From Amarobacter sp035326025 (GTDB lineage: Bacteria; Chloroflexota; Dehalococcoidia; Tepidiformales; Tepidiformaceae): DNA of 40,471 nt. Shown one piece after another: positions 1-8,322 of this stretch. Made by a program: the position numbers and the translations under genes. The notes under the pieces are model-generated. The model was not told where the DNA came from. It worked only from the letters and a program-made list of their open reading frames with translations, and ran no database searches. The DNA lies in NCBI GenBank assembly GCA_035326025.1, contig DAOKYT010000020.1:1-40471 (forward strand), written 5' to 3'. The number at the start of each line of letters is the position of its first letter. The first letter of the stretch is position 1.

Positions 1-2053
1 TGGCCCGCTGGCGGTCGTCCCCACACACGTGGGGGTGAACCGCGAGCACCTCCGTGGAGGGCGGCCCGCGGGCCGTCGTCCCCACACACGTGGGGGTGAA
101 CCGGGCCTCGCCGGGTCGTTCCCGAACTATGAACAGTCGTCCCCACACACGTGGGGGTGAACCGTTCGCGACGGTCGAGGAACTGCTGAGCGCGGCGTCG
201 TCCCCACACACGTGGGGGTGAACCGTGTTTGTTGAGGAACAGGAAGTTGCCACGCACGTCGTCCCCACACACGTGGGGGTGAACCGATCACACACACGAA
301 GGAACACAGCCCAGCAGAGTCGTCCCCACACACGTGGGGGTGAACCGTGCTGTACTACAGTGTACATACATGACCGTACGTCGTCCCCACACACGTGGGG
401 GTGAACCGAATCTGAATGCCGTCATCGTCCAGTCGCATCGTCGTCCCCACACACGTGGGGGTGAACCGGGGACATCTATGACGGCGACGCGCCGGCCGAG
501 GTCGTCCCCACACACGTGGGGGTGAACCGTTCGTCTCGACATTCGCGGAACCCGGACCAAAGTCGTCCCCACACACGTGGGGGTGAACCGCGTAGTCCAT
601 GCTAGGTGGCGTAGTAAAGTCTGTCGTCCCCACACACGTGGGGGTGAACCGGACGCCATCAAGTCGCAGCTCGCGGCTCTCGAGTCGTCCCCACACACGT
701 GGGGGTGAACCGCGGCGAGATGGTGACACGGGTGAGCGGTACGCGTCGTCCCCACACACGTGGGGGTGAACCGCATGACCGAGACCACTATCACCACCGG
801 CCGCCGTCGTCCCCACACACGTGGGGGTGAACCGCTGGTCGGAAACGAAGGCGGAGCTTCGCGAGTGTCGTCCCCACACACGTGGGGGTGAACCGGAGCT
901 GCGCCCCGACCTCGCCGAGGCTGTTGAGTCGTCCCCACACACGTGGGGGTGAACCGCGCACCTCGCCATGCAAAACGCCATCGAGGAAGTCGTCCCCACA
1001 CACGTGGGGGTGAACCGAAGCGCCCCCCAGCCGGGCCGAGCCTGACGTTGTCGTCCCCACACACGTGGGGGTGAACCGTACCCGGCGGCATTAACACCCC
1101 GCTGGAGGAGGTCGTCCCCACACACGTGGGGGTGAACCGCTGAGCGAGCTGATGGTGGGCCGGGAGGTGGTGTCGTCCCCACACACGTGGGGGTGAACCG
1201 CGGGCGTCCGCGCCTACCTGGACCAGCGGCTCGTCGTCCCCACACACGTGGGGGTGAACCGTCGGACCACGCGCCCTCGGCGCCATAGGTGTTGTCGTCC
1301 CCACACACGTGGGGGTGAACCGCCGGCAGGTAATGCAGTGACCCCCCTCGCACGTCGTCCCCACACACGTGGGGGTGAACCGTGACTATCTTGACTATGC
1401 GGTCGCGCTGCTACGTCGTCCCCACACACGTGGGGGTGAACCGTAGACTAGGTAAGACTAGGCGCCGTCACTCGCGTCGTCCCCACACACGTGGGGGTGA
1501 ACCGGACCTGAGGAGTTCGTAATGCGCGTGATCTACGTCGTCCCCACACACGTGGGGGTGAACCGCGGAAGGGGCTGGTGCGGCGCGTGGGGCCAGAGTC
1601 GTCCCCACACACGTGGGGGTGAACCGGTCGTCCGCGTGTCCTCCATCCTCTCCAAGGGGTCGTCCCCACACACGTGGGGGTGAACCGTACCGGCCAACTA
1701 TACCGGCGAGATTCGCGGAGTCGTCCCCACACACGTGGGGGTGAACCGGCGCGATACGCGGTTTTCGATCGATGGCACAAGTCGTCCCCACACACGTGGG
1801 GGTGAACCGTTGGGGCCATCGGTAATCGAGAGCGCGCCGGGGTCGTCCCCACACACGTGGGGGTGAACCTGGCGATACGCCGCCACCGGATGCCGCGCCG
1901 GAGTCGTCCCCACACACGTGGGGGTGAACCGGGCGGTCCCGGCGTAGGCCACAGAGGTCACCGGTCGTCCCCACACACGTGGGGGTGAACCGTCGTCCCG
2001 GATGCGCAACAGCGAAAGCAAGGCGTCGTCCCCACAAACGTGGGGGTGAACCG
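1..2053 (+). CRISPR. Type I-E-like CRISPR array, 34 repeats
   Basis: A 29-nt repeat occurs 34 times, starting at 14, 75, 136 and so on to 2025, with a 61-nt period (60 nt at two places), so spacers are 32 nt (31 nt for those at 409-439 and 1323-1353). The repeat starts GTCGTCCCC, has a perfect 6-bp stem CCCCAC/GTGGGG around an ACAC loop, and ends GTGAACCG. Length, stem and the AACCG end match the type I-E class. I count 33 complete spacers, all different by eye; bases 1-13 are a partial one, so the array continues off the left edge. Repeat variants occur only near the right end (last base G to T in the copy at 1842; one C to A in the copy at 2025), which puts the leader to the left and transcription rightward. 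No cas gene lies in the window. Confidence 0.98.
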
Positions 2054-2093
2054 CTCACCGCTCACCTCTCACCTCTCACCTCTCACCTTTCAC
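2052..2093. repeat. Heptanucleotide tandem repeat at array end
   Basis: Six head-to-tail 7-nt units (CGCTCAC twice, CTCTCAC three times, CTTTCAC once) start within the last two bases of the final good CRISPR repeat and fill most of the space before a degenerate repeat. The stretch is 53 nt, longer than any true spacer here, so it is probably slippage-expanded sequence and not an acquired spacer. Confidence 0.85.
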
Positions 2094-2106
2094 CCTTATC
2101 CTCCAC

Positions 2107-2133
2107 GTCATCCCCACACACGTCGGGTCAGCC
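2107..2133 (+). repeat. Degenerate terminal CRISPR repeat
   Basis: The stretch starts GTCATCCCC, keeps the ACACACGT core and then reads CGGGTCAGCC. It matches the array repeat for about 17 of the first 18 bases and decays after that, with two bases missing. It is the leader-distal relic of the array. Confidence 0.8.
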
Positions 2134-2241
2134 AGGGACGGTCGGGGCCGTGACGGTCAGGCTAATGTCGGCGTCTTCGCCCAGTTCCATAGGGACCGCA
2201 ACGGGCACGTTCTCATGGAACCGCACCATTCCAGGGAGACC
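2128..2241 (-). pseudogene. Truncated coding remnant, Ig-like (FW/NBR1-type) end
   Basis: On the minus strand about 37 codons read as plausible protein ending in ISLTVTAPTVPG, then a stop. The pattern (Val-Pro-rich strand, an acidic Gly-Glu turn, a hydrophobic strand, then AP-x-x-PG) resembles the C-terminal part of bacterial Ig-like FW/NBR1-type domains, where the chain normally continues after PG with an aromatic strand. Here the stop codon (2128-2130) lies inside the degenerate CRISPR repeat, so the frame is cut exactly where array-derived sequence begins. No convincing upstream half is visible to the right. This could also be a chance reading frame; the domain likeness is from memory. Confidence 0.33.
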
Positions 2242-2394
2242 GTGAGTTTGGGAGTCCGCGCGACACGGGGAGCAGCGCCGCGCCAGCCACAGCATGGATG
2301 CAGCCCACCGGCCCGGGCTCCCGTGCGCATTCCAGGTTTGGGGACAGCAAGGATGTGCCACAGGCGCCTGGCCCCTGGACCTGGATAAGGCAAC

Positions 2395-2417
2395 GGAGCC
2401 GCCCCCGGGGCGGCTCC
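2395..2417 (-). terminator. Hairpin after phnD (first importer)
   Basis: A perfect inverted repeat, GGAGCCGCCCC / GGGGCGGCTCC around a single C, lies 38 nt beyond the phnD stop codon on the minus strand. It has no strong U-tract (the minus strand continues GTTGCCTTATCC), so it is a GC-rich hairpin-type terminator or an mRNA 3' end stabiliser. Confidence 0.6.
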
Positions 2418-2455
2418 ACTGGCGTCCATGCCGGGCTTCGGCGCTACTCAACTTC

Positions 2456-3559
2456 CTACTTCTTGGGGCAAACGTCCTTCAGTTCGGGGCGGCTGCACAT
2501 GGCTTCGATCTGGGTAAAGTTGCTGTGGTCGTAGGCGACCATCTTCGTGTCCTTCGCCGTCTTCCCATCGGTGATCTCGGCGAACTTCGCGAAGCCCTCC
2601 GGATCCTTTTCATGCCACGTCAGCAGAGCGTCAATGACGGCCTTCGACAGCTTCTCGTCCATCGTGGAGCGGTAGGCGATGGGGCTGGCCGGGAGCAGGA
2701 ACTTCCGCAGGAGCACCAGGGCGCCGTCGGCGTTTGGGTCTCCGCAGTCCCCCGGCGTTTGCCCGCCGCCAGCAACGTCCTTGATCCCCGGGATGATGCC
2801 CTTCTTGCAGAGGTCGTACAGCATGGCTTCGTAGCTGGCGCCGACCTGGGTCTGGTTGTTCGCCGTGGCGATGGCGGACTTATCGTGCCCGCCCGCATAC
2901 ACGAGCTTGGTGTCGATGGCACCCACATCGAGCCCGGCATCGAACATCATGCCACGCGGCGCGAGGTTCCCGGACGTCGATCCCGGGTCGACGAGAGCCC
3001 AGTTCACCGAGGTCTCCTTGCCCTTGAGGCTGTCGAGACTCGTGATCCCTGTCGACTTCCGGGCGTAAATGATGCTGTAGTACCCCGGTGTGGTGGTGCC
3101 CTCCTGGAAGGCGACGACGGCCTCGGCCTTGGCGCCCGTCTCACGCGCGATGTAATACGAGAAAGGGCCGAAGTAGGCGAAGTCGACCGACCCCTCCTTC
3201 ATCGCTTCGATGGTCGTCGCATAGCTGGGGCCGATGAAGAGGTCGACGGCCAGGCCGGGCAGGGCCTCTTCGAGGTAACCCTCGAGGTGCTTCGCCTCCG
3301 TGAGCACCTTCTCCGCGTCCTCCGATGGGAGGAGCCCGAAGCGAAGCTTCTTGCCCTTGTACGGCTCCGCGTCCGCGGCCGCCGTGGCCGATGGTGCGCC
3401 CGCCTGGCCGGCGGACTGCTGGGATGAGGGGCTCTGGGCGGCGGCGACCGCCGGGGCATCTTCGTCATCATCGTCGTCGCCACACGCGATCGCGGCTACT
3501 GCTGTGACAGCGACCATTGCTGCCGCAAGCGTTGGCAGCATGAACTTACGGAATATCAT
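2456..3559 (-). CDS. phnD: Phosphonate/phosphite-type ABC transporter substrate-binding lipoprotein (importer 1)
   Basis: A 367-residue exported lipoprotein. Residues 1-25 form a signal peptide ending in a lipobox AIA-C26, followed by an Asp-rich tail (GDDDDDED) and a low-complexity Ala/Ser/Gln linker to about residue 70. The mature domain is a PhnD-type periplasmic-binding fold: KLRFGLLPSEDAEK near its start, a GPSYATTIEAMKEG stretch, DFAYFGPFSYY, and VDPGSTSGNLAPR, the serine/threonine-rich anion-binding loop typical of PhnD/PtxB/HtxB. It is third in a minus-strand C-E-D operon, 70 nt after phnE, and a GC hairpin follows. It would bind a reduced or organic phosphorus compound outside the membrane. 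The substrate cannot be told from sequence, and the second PhnD in this window (8323-9426) differs enough that the two may have different substrates. Confidence 0.92.
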   Translation of the reverse strand: MIFRKFMLPTLAAAMVAVTAVAAIACGDDDDDEDAPAVAAAQSPSSQQSAGQAGAPSATAAADAEPYKGKKLRFGLLPSEDAEKVLTEAKHLEGYLEEALPGLAVDLFIGPSYATTIEAMKEGSVDFAYFGPFSYYIARETGAKAEAVVAFQEGTTTPGYYSIIYARKSTGITSLDSLKGKETSVNWALVDPGSTSGNLAPRGMMFDAGLDVGAIDTKLVYAGGHDKSAIATANNQTQVGASYEAMLYDLCKKGIIPGIKDVAGGGQTPGDCGDPNADGALVLLRKFLLPASPIAYRSTMDEKLSKAVIDALLTWHEKDPEGFAKFAEITDGKTAKDTKMVAYDHSNFTQIEAMCSRPELKDVCPKK

Positions 3560-3629
3560 GTTCTCGCCTCGTTCTCCATTCCTCTGGATTCGATTCCATT
3601 GAGCAGGCGGCCCAGGGCCGCCGGGACTC

Positions 3630-4556
3630 CTAGAGCAGGCGCGCCCGGATGATGGCGCTCACCCGGTCGATGATGATCACGGCCACCAGCGTGCAGAGCA
3701 CTGCGACTGCCAGGCGGTCGTAACGAAGCAGCCCGAGATAGGTGTTGATCAGGACGCCGATCCCACCGGCCCCGACCAGTCCGAAGATCGCCGCGTTGCG
3801 GACCGTGCTTTCCCAATAGAACAGGACATAAGAGAGGATCAGCGGGAAAGCCTGCGGCAGGATGCTAAACAGGCTCGCCGAGAGGTTCGGCGCTCCGGTG
3901 GCCCGGACAGCCTCCACCGGGCGCGGGTCGACTGACTCAATGGCCTCGGCGAAGAGCTTCCCGAAGCTGCCGGTCGTGCCAACAATGATCGCCAGTGTCC
4001 CGGCGAACGGCCCCAGCCCCACCGTGATGACAAAAATGATCGCCCAGATGAGGTCGGGCACGCTCCGGACCAGGCTGAGGAACATGCGCGTGGTGTGATA
4101 CACCACCGGGTTCGATACGTTGCGGGCGGCAGCCAGGCCGAACGGCAGTGACAGCAACGAAGCCCCAAGGATGCCGATCACTGACATCTGGACGGTGACG
4201 ATCGTGGCGTCGATGCACCGCCGAAGGACCTCCCAGTCGGGGTCGGCGAATTCCCGCCAGACCCGGCTCGATGAGGTGAGCCGCGTCGCCAGCCGGACGA
4301 TGTCGCCTTCGATGCCCGCCCACGACCAGTAGAGGAAGGCCAGGAACGCCGTCACCCACAGGACCTGGCGCAGGCTGGGCCGGCTGACGGGGTTGGCCCA
4401 GCGCTCGCGGGCGTGGCGCAGCTCCTCCGAGTCAGGCGAAAAGCTTGGTTGCCGGCCGAAGAGTACTCCGCTCGCCGACTCCTGCCACCGCGTCACGAAC
4501 CCGGGGCGAGAAGCCCCTCGCGAGGCCCCGGCCGAGAGAGGTGGGAAGCTGCTCAC
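3630..4556 (-). CDS. phnE: Phosphonate-type ABC transporter permease (importer 1)
   Basis: A 308-residue integral membrane protein of the PhnE family. A hydrophilic N-terminus of about 65 residues precedes a first membrane segment (VLWVTAFLAFLYWSW). The binding-protein-dependent permease core follows, with VQMSVIGILGASLLSLPFGLAAARN, SVPDLIWAIIFVITVG, and the EAA loop (EAIESVDPRPVEAVRATGA) that docks on the ATPase. The GLVGAGGIGVLI segment is typical of PhnE. The ATG overlaps the phnC stop by 4 nt (ATGA), implying translational coupling. The family acts as a homodimer forming the transport channel. Confidence 0.93.
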   Translation of the reverse strand: MSSFPPLSAGASRGASRPGFVTRWQESASGVLFGRQPSFSPDSEELRHARERWANPVSRPSLRQVLWVTAFLAFLYWSWAGIEGDIVRLATRLTSSSRVWREFADPDWEVLRRCIDATIVTVQMSVIGILGASLLSLPFGLAAARNVSNPVVYHTTRMFLSLVRSVPDLIWAIIFVITVGLGPFAGTLAIIVGTTGSFGKLFAEAIESVDPRPVEAVRATGAPNLSASLFSILPQAFPLILSYVLFYWESTVRNAAIFGLVGAGGIGVLINTYLGLLRYDRLAVAVLCTLVAVIIIDRVSAIIRARLL

Positions 4557-5473
4557 TTCGCTCCCCCTTCGGCATTGGAATCAATGACGGCAAGGTCCCG
4601 GGACACCACATCGGGCTCCGCGGAGCCGGGCTTCCCGCCCTTCTTGAGCGCCCGTTTCATCGCCTTGTCCAGGTCGGTCACGACGTGCGGGTCGAGTTCG
4701 CGCCTCAGGTCCACGGTCCCGCCGGGGTCCTGGTCGAAGCGATACACGGCGTGCTCGGCGTCGGCGTCGAACAGGTCCGGCGTGCCATCGAAGACCACGC
4801 GGCCCTGCGCCACCCCGATGATGCGGTCTGCATAGCGGCGAGCCTGGGCGATGTTGTGAATATTCACGAGCGTCGTGACGTTCGCCTCCCGCGCGGCCTC
4901 GCGGAGGTCCCTCAGGACGCCCTCAGCCAGCTCCGGGTCCAGATTCGCCACCGGTTCATCCGCAAGCAGGACCAGCGGCTCCTGGGCGAGGGCCCGCGCG
5001 ATGGCCACCCGCTGCTTCTCGCCGCCCGAGAGCGAGTCAGTCCGCTGAATGGCCTTGTGCAGCATGTTGACCCGCTCCAGGGCCTCGAGCGCGGTCTCCC
5101 GGTCGTGGCGGTTGAAGTGGCCAACGACGGCCCGCCAGGCGGGGATATACCCCAGGCGGCCGGTCAGCACGTTCTGAAGTGCGCTGAGCCTGCCCACCAG
5201 GTGGAACTCCTGGTAGATGAAGCCCACCGAGCGCTGGTACGCGCGGCGGCGGGCTCCGCTCACATCCCGCACCGACCTGCCATCGATCCGGGCATCCCCG
5301 GCGGTCACTGCGAGGCTCGCGTTCAGACAGCGCATCAGCGTCGACTTGCCCGCGCCACTGCGGCCAACCACGCACACGAACTGTCCCGAAGGAATGGTGA
5401 AGGAGATATCGGAGAGAGCGGTATGGCCGTTTGGAAACGTCTTCCGCAGGCCCTGGACTTCAATTGCACCCAT
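4553..5473 (-). CDS. phnC: Phosphonate-type ABC transporter ATP-binding protein (importer 1)
   Basis: A 306-residue ABC ATPase. Walker A is GRSGAGKST (37-45, Lys43), the Q-loop lies in FIYQEF, the signature is LSGGEKQ, Walker B is VLLADEP, and the H-loop is VNIHN. It lines up end to end with the second PhnC of the window (NGHTALSDIS versus NGYEALKSVS; NVLTGRLG; RVNMLHKA) but has a charged C-terminal tail of about 50 residues not found in that copy. It is first of the C-E-D set, 106 nt downstream of the RpiR-like regulator on the same strand. No good Shine-Dalgarno precedes the ATG, so the start is chosen from homology to the NBD N-terminus (IEVQGLRKTFPNG). Confidence 0.92.
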   Translation of the reverse strand: MGAIEVQGLRKTFPNGHTALSDISFTIPSGQFVCVVGRSGAGKSTLMRCLNASLAVTAGDARIDGRSVRDVSGARRRAYQRSVGFIYQEFHLVGRLSALQNVLTGRLGYIPAWRAVVGHFNRHDRETALEALERVNMLHKAIQRTDSLSGGEKQRVAIARALAQEPLVLLADEPVANLDPELAEGVLRDLREAAREANVTTLVNIHNIAQARRYADRIIGVAQGRVVFDGTPDLFDADAEHAVYRFDQDPGGTVDLRRELDPHVVTDLDKAMKRALKKGGKPGSAEPDVVSRDLAVIDSNAEGGAK

Positions 5474-5514
5474 GGGACGGCAGCGTGGAGGTGCGGGGTT
5501 ATCGCGCCGTCATC

Positions 5515-5535
5515 ATCCCGTTAACGGTCCGGGAT
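5515..5535. promoter_or_regulatory. Inverted repeat between rpiR-like gene and phnC
   Basis: ATCCC and GGGAT flank an 11-nt centre that includes the 8-nt palindrome CGTTAACG. It sits in the 106-nt gap 42 nt upstream of the phnC start. It could be an operator for the neighbouring RpiR-type protein or a processing hairpin; assignment is by position only. Confidence 0.25.
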
Positions 5536-5579
5536 CATTGTCCCCGCGCCCGGGTCAGCCTACGGAGGGTGGGTCCAGC

Positions 5580-6434
5580 TCAGGGATCGTCGTACCGGAT
5601 GGCAAACCGGCCCGAGCTCCACTTGCTCCGGCGGCGGCGCACCTCCGGCGCGGGGAGAGCATCGGCAATCTCCAGGACCAGGGCGCTCGCGATGGCGTAC
5701 ATCGCCGCTCGCAACGGCCACTCATCACTCGGCGCCGGCGCGCGTTCATCGAGCGCGATCGCCAGGTCGGTATGCGTGGCGAGGGGTGACCGCGAGCCGC
5801 AGGTCAGACTGACGACAAACGCGCCCGCCTCCCGGGCGCGCCGGGCCGCATCGACTGACGCGCGCGTCCGCCCGCTGCAGGATATGACGACGATCACGTC
5901 ATCGCTCCCGAGGTGGGCGGCCGCCGCGGCCTGCTCGCCTGGATCGGGCAACGCCCGGGCGTGGAGTCCGAGCGCCGTGAAGGAAAACTGAAGCGCGCTC
6001 GCGATCGCCCAGGAGGCCCCGCTTGCCGCGATATCCACATGCCGGGCCCCGGCGATATGCCCCGCGGCCCGCGACACGGCGGCGCCCGAGGAAGAGCGCG
6101 CCAGCAACAGCGCCCGGACCTGCGCATCTATCCGGGCCGTGAACGGAGTCTCGTCCATCGCCGGCAGCGAGGCCGTTGTTGGCGCATCGCGAGCAACCGC
6201 CAGCTTGAGCTCCCGGAACCCGGAAAATCCGTGAAGCTGGGCGAAGCGCACCACCGAGCCGGCGCTCACCGCGATCCGTTGCGAAAACTCGACGATAGAC
6301 ATGCGGGTGAACGCGTGCGGGTCTTCGAGGATGGCGCTGGCGATGCGCGCCTCGATCGGTTTGTACCCGGGGACGTGGTAGCGGATCCGGTCCAGCGCCG
6401 AGCGGTGCGAGTCGATGGAAAGAGTTTCAGTCAT
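5580..6434 (-). CDS. MurR/RpiR-family transcriptional regulator (HTH + SIS)
   Basis: A 284-residue protein. Residues about 20-80 form the RpiR-type helix-turn-helix (IASAILEDPHAFTRMSIVEF, then SAGSVVRFAQLHGFSGF), and residues about 125-265 form a SIS sugar-phosphate-binding domain (VDIAASGASWAIA; DDVIVVISCSGRT; GAFVVSLTCGSRSPLA). Family members sense phosphosugars. It is the first gene of the minus-strand unit with phnC-E-D and is divergent from the second phnC-E-D-G-M operon across an 86-nt gap, so it is well placed to control both phosphonate units. C-P lyase produces phosphoribose intermediates, which would suit a SIS ligand; that link is inference. No PhnF-type (GntR) regulator is present. 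Confidence 0.85.
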   Translation of the reverse strand: MTETLSIDSHRSALDRIRYHVPGYKPIEARIASAILEDPHAFTRMSIVEFSQRIAVSAGSVVRFAQLHGFSGFRELKLAVARDAPTTASLPAMDETPFTARIDAQVRALLLARSSSGAAVSRAAGHIAGARHVDIAASGASWAIASALQFSFTALGLHARALPDPGEQAAAAAHLGSDDVIVVISCSGRTRASVDAARRAREAGAFVVSLTCGSRSPLATHTDLAIALDERAPAPSDEWPLRAAMYAIASALVLEIADALPAPEVRRRRSKWSSGRFAIRYDDP

Positions 6435-6520
6435 GGCCCGAAGTTAGATCAGGATTGTTCACCGCGTGCTAATGGCGCGCGCATACGGTCGCCGCAGCCA
6501 ACCAAAGGAGGCCGCGCCGC
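6435..6520. promoter_or_regulatory. Divergent promoter region, rpiR / phn operon
   Basis: An 86-nt gap between two divergent start codons must hold both promoters. It is relatively AT-rich around 6443-6475 (AGTTAGATCAGGATTGTTCA). A strong Shine-Dalgarno, AAAGGAGG at 6504-6511, supports the TTG start at 6521. I see no sequence resembling a classical Pho box. Confidence 0.45.
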
Positions 6521-7312
6521 TTGTTAGAAGTCCGCAATCTTGGATTGGTCTATCCCAACGGCTACGAAGCATTGAAGTCCGTCTCGCTCAGTGCCTCGAA
6601 TGGCGAGGTCATTGGCATAGTCGGCCGCTCCGGTGCCGGCAAATCAACCCTCCTCCGCTGCATCAACGGCCTCGAACGGCCAACCTCGGGCTCCGTAGTT
6701 CTCGATGGCGTCGAAGTCTCCGGCCTCCCGCCTCGCGAATTGCGCAGGTTGCAGGGCCAAATCGGTTTCATCTGGCAGGAATTCAACCTTGTCGACCGCC
6801 TCACCGTGATGAACAACGTCCTCACCGGCCGCCTTGCGCAGGCTCCCACATTCGGGAGCTCCCTGTTCCACTTCGGCCGCTCCCATCGCGAGATCGCCGT
6901 GCGGAGCCTGTCCCGCGTCAACATGCTGCACCGGGCCACCCAGCGGGCCGACCGGCTCTCCGGTGGCGAAAAACAACGCGTGGCCATCGCCCGCGCCCTC
7001 GCGCAGGAACCCCGCGTCATCCTCGCCGATGAGCCGGTCGCCAGCCTCGACCCCGAGCTCTCGGAGCAGATCCTCGCGGACCTCGCCTCGATCGCCCGGG
7101 CCGAGGGTGTCCCAACCTTGATCAATCTCCACGCGGTCGAACTGGCTCGCCGCTACTGCGACCGCATCGTCGGCATTGCCCGGGGAGTAATCGCGTTCGA
7201 TGGGCCCCCGGCAGCGCTCGACGAGGCAGCGCTTGACCGCATCTACCGCTTCGATCGGCCCCCCGCGGCCATCCCCGAGGCTTTCCGCGAACTCGCCGAG
7301 GCCATCCGATGA
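6521..7312 (+). CDS. phnC: Phosphonate-type ABC transporter ATP-binding protein (importer 2)
   Basis: A 263-residue ABC ATPase. The start is TTG, chosen because AAAGGAGG lies 9 nt upstream and the protein then begins directly with the NBD strand LEVRNLGLVYPNG. Walker A is GRSGAGKST (35-43), with FIWQEF at the Q-loop, signature LSGGEKQ, Walker B VILADEP and H-loop INLHAVE. It is the first gene of a 14-gene plus-strand operon and overlaps phnE by 4 nt. It is a paralogue of the phnC at 4553-5473 without that protein's C-terminal extension. Confidence 0.92.
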   Translation: MLEVRNLGLVYPNGYEALKSVSLSASNGEVIGIVGRSGAGKSTLLRCINGLERPTSGSVVLDGVEVSGLPPRELRRLQGQIGFIWQEFNLVDRLTVMNNVLTGRLAQAPTFGSSLFHFGRSHREIAVRSLSRVNMLHRATQRADRLSGGEKQRVAIARALAQEPRVILADEPVASLDPELSEQILADLASIARAEGVPTLINLHAVELARRYCDRIVGIARGVIAFDGPPAALDEAALDRIYRFDRPPAAIPEAFRELAEAIR

Positions 7313-8274
7313 CCCTGACGAACCCCGGTCCCTTGTCGCTGGCCCTTGAGACTGAAAAGGAACGCCTTCTCCGCCCCTGGCCCACCATCTCCCTCGGGCG
7401 CCTCGCCGTGGCCGCCCTCGCGATACTGGTGGTCCTCTGGGGGATCGACGGGACCAACGCTTCTCCGCGCGAGTTCGTTGAAGGCATTCCCAACATCGTC
7501 GACTTCGTCCGCCGCCTCTTCCCACCCGAATGGGAAACCGAGACGCAGACACTCCAGACGCCCGCTTTCGGGCTGCTCGGGGTCGAAATCCCCCGGGTTG
7601 GGTTCTCCCAGGTCGAGTTCCCCTTCCCCACCATCATCACCGCCATCGTCGAGACGGTTCAGATCGCCATCGTGGGCACGCTCCTGTCAATCTTCCTGGC
7701 GATTCCTTTCGGACTTCTCGCTGCCCGGAACATCTCTCCCTACCCGGTCGTCTACCAGACCACCCGCATGCTTCTGAACGCGAATCGGGCCGTCCCCGAT
7801 ATCATCTTCGCGCTCATTTTCGTGGCCGCGGTTGGCCTTGGTCCCTTCGGTGGCGTGCTTGCCCTCGCCATTGGCTCCATCGGCTTCATGGGCAAGGTCT
7901 ACGCCGAATCGATCGAAGCAATCGACCCCCAGCAGGTGCTTGCGGTCAAAGCCACTGGCGCCAACCGCGTCCAGGTCATCAGCGCCGCCGTCTTACCCCA
8001 GGCAATGCCCTTACTCGCTTCGTACTCGCTCCTGGTTTTCGAATCGAACGTCCGCGCCGCCACCATCCTCGGCATCGTCGGCGCTGGTGGTGTTGGGTTC
8101 GAACTCCAGAAGTACATGTCACTCTTCCAGTACCAGCTCCTCACCGGGGCCCTCATCGTGATCATCATCGTCGTCACTGTTCTCGACCGGCTGAGCGACC
8201 GCGTGAGGAAGAACCTCATCGTAGGCGGCACCCAGCGCGGCGCCGCCCCGGGAGGGACACCCTCGCAAACCTGA
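7309..8274 (+). CDS. phnE: Phosphonate-type ABC transporter permease (importer 2)
   Basis: A 321-residue PhnE-family permease. There is a first membrane helix near residues 24-45 (LAVAALAILVVLWGI), a periplasmic stretch, then core helices (TIITAIVETVQIAIVGTLLSIFLAIPFGLLAARN, DIIFALIFVAAVGLGPFGGVLALAIG). The EAA loop is ESIEAIDPQQVLAVKATGA, and GIVGAGGVGFELQ matches the conserved PhnE segment. It starts inside the phnC stop (ATGA) and is separated from phnD by 48 nt with an AGGAG site. Confidence 0.93.
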   Translation: MTLTNPGPLSLALETEKERLLRPWPTISLGRLAVAALAILVVLWGIDGTNASPREFVEGIPNIVDFVRRLFPPEWETETQTLQTPAFGLLGVEIPRVGFSQVEFPFPTIITAIVETVQIAIVGTLLSIFLAIPFGLLAARNISPYPVVYQTTRMLLNANRAVPDIIFALIFVAAVGLGPFGGVLALAIGSIGFMGKVYAESIEAIDPQQVLAVKATGANRVQVISAAVLPQAMPLLASYSLLVFESNVRAATILGIVGAGGVGFELQKYMSLFQYQLLTGALIVIIIVVTVLDRLSDRVRKNLIVGGTQRGAAPGGTPSQT

Positions 8275-8322
8275 CTGCCCCGGTTCCCCCGTTTCCCCCC
8301 AGCCCACTCCAGGAGTACCTGA

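Noticed and set aside
127..2058. Long open frames across the array with repeating VHPHVCGDD / GSPPRVWGR / RFTPTCVGTT peptides
   Set aside because: They are translations of the CRISPR repeats; the periodic peptide simply follows the 61-nt unit.
2294..3427. Plus-strand 377-codon frame opposite phnD
   Set aside because: It is the antisense of phnD, which has signal peptide, lipobox and the full binding domain.
6435..6520. A Pho box in the divergent phn promoter
   Set aside because: No pair of CTGTCAT-like direct repeats at the required spacing could be found.
7601..7615. A GGGTTCTCCC match inside phnE resembling the phased element
   Set aside because: Single copy inside a coding region, no GGGGGATTTCCCCC partner at the 11-nt spacing; chance match.
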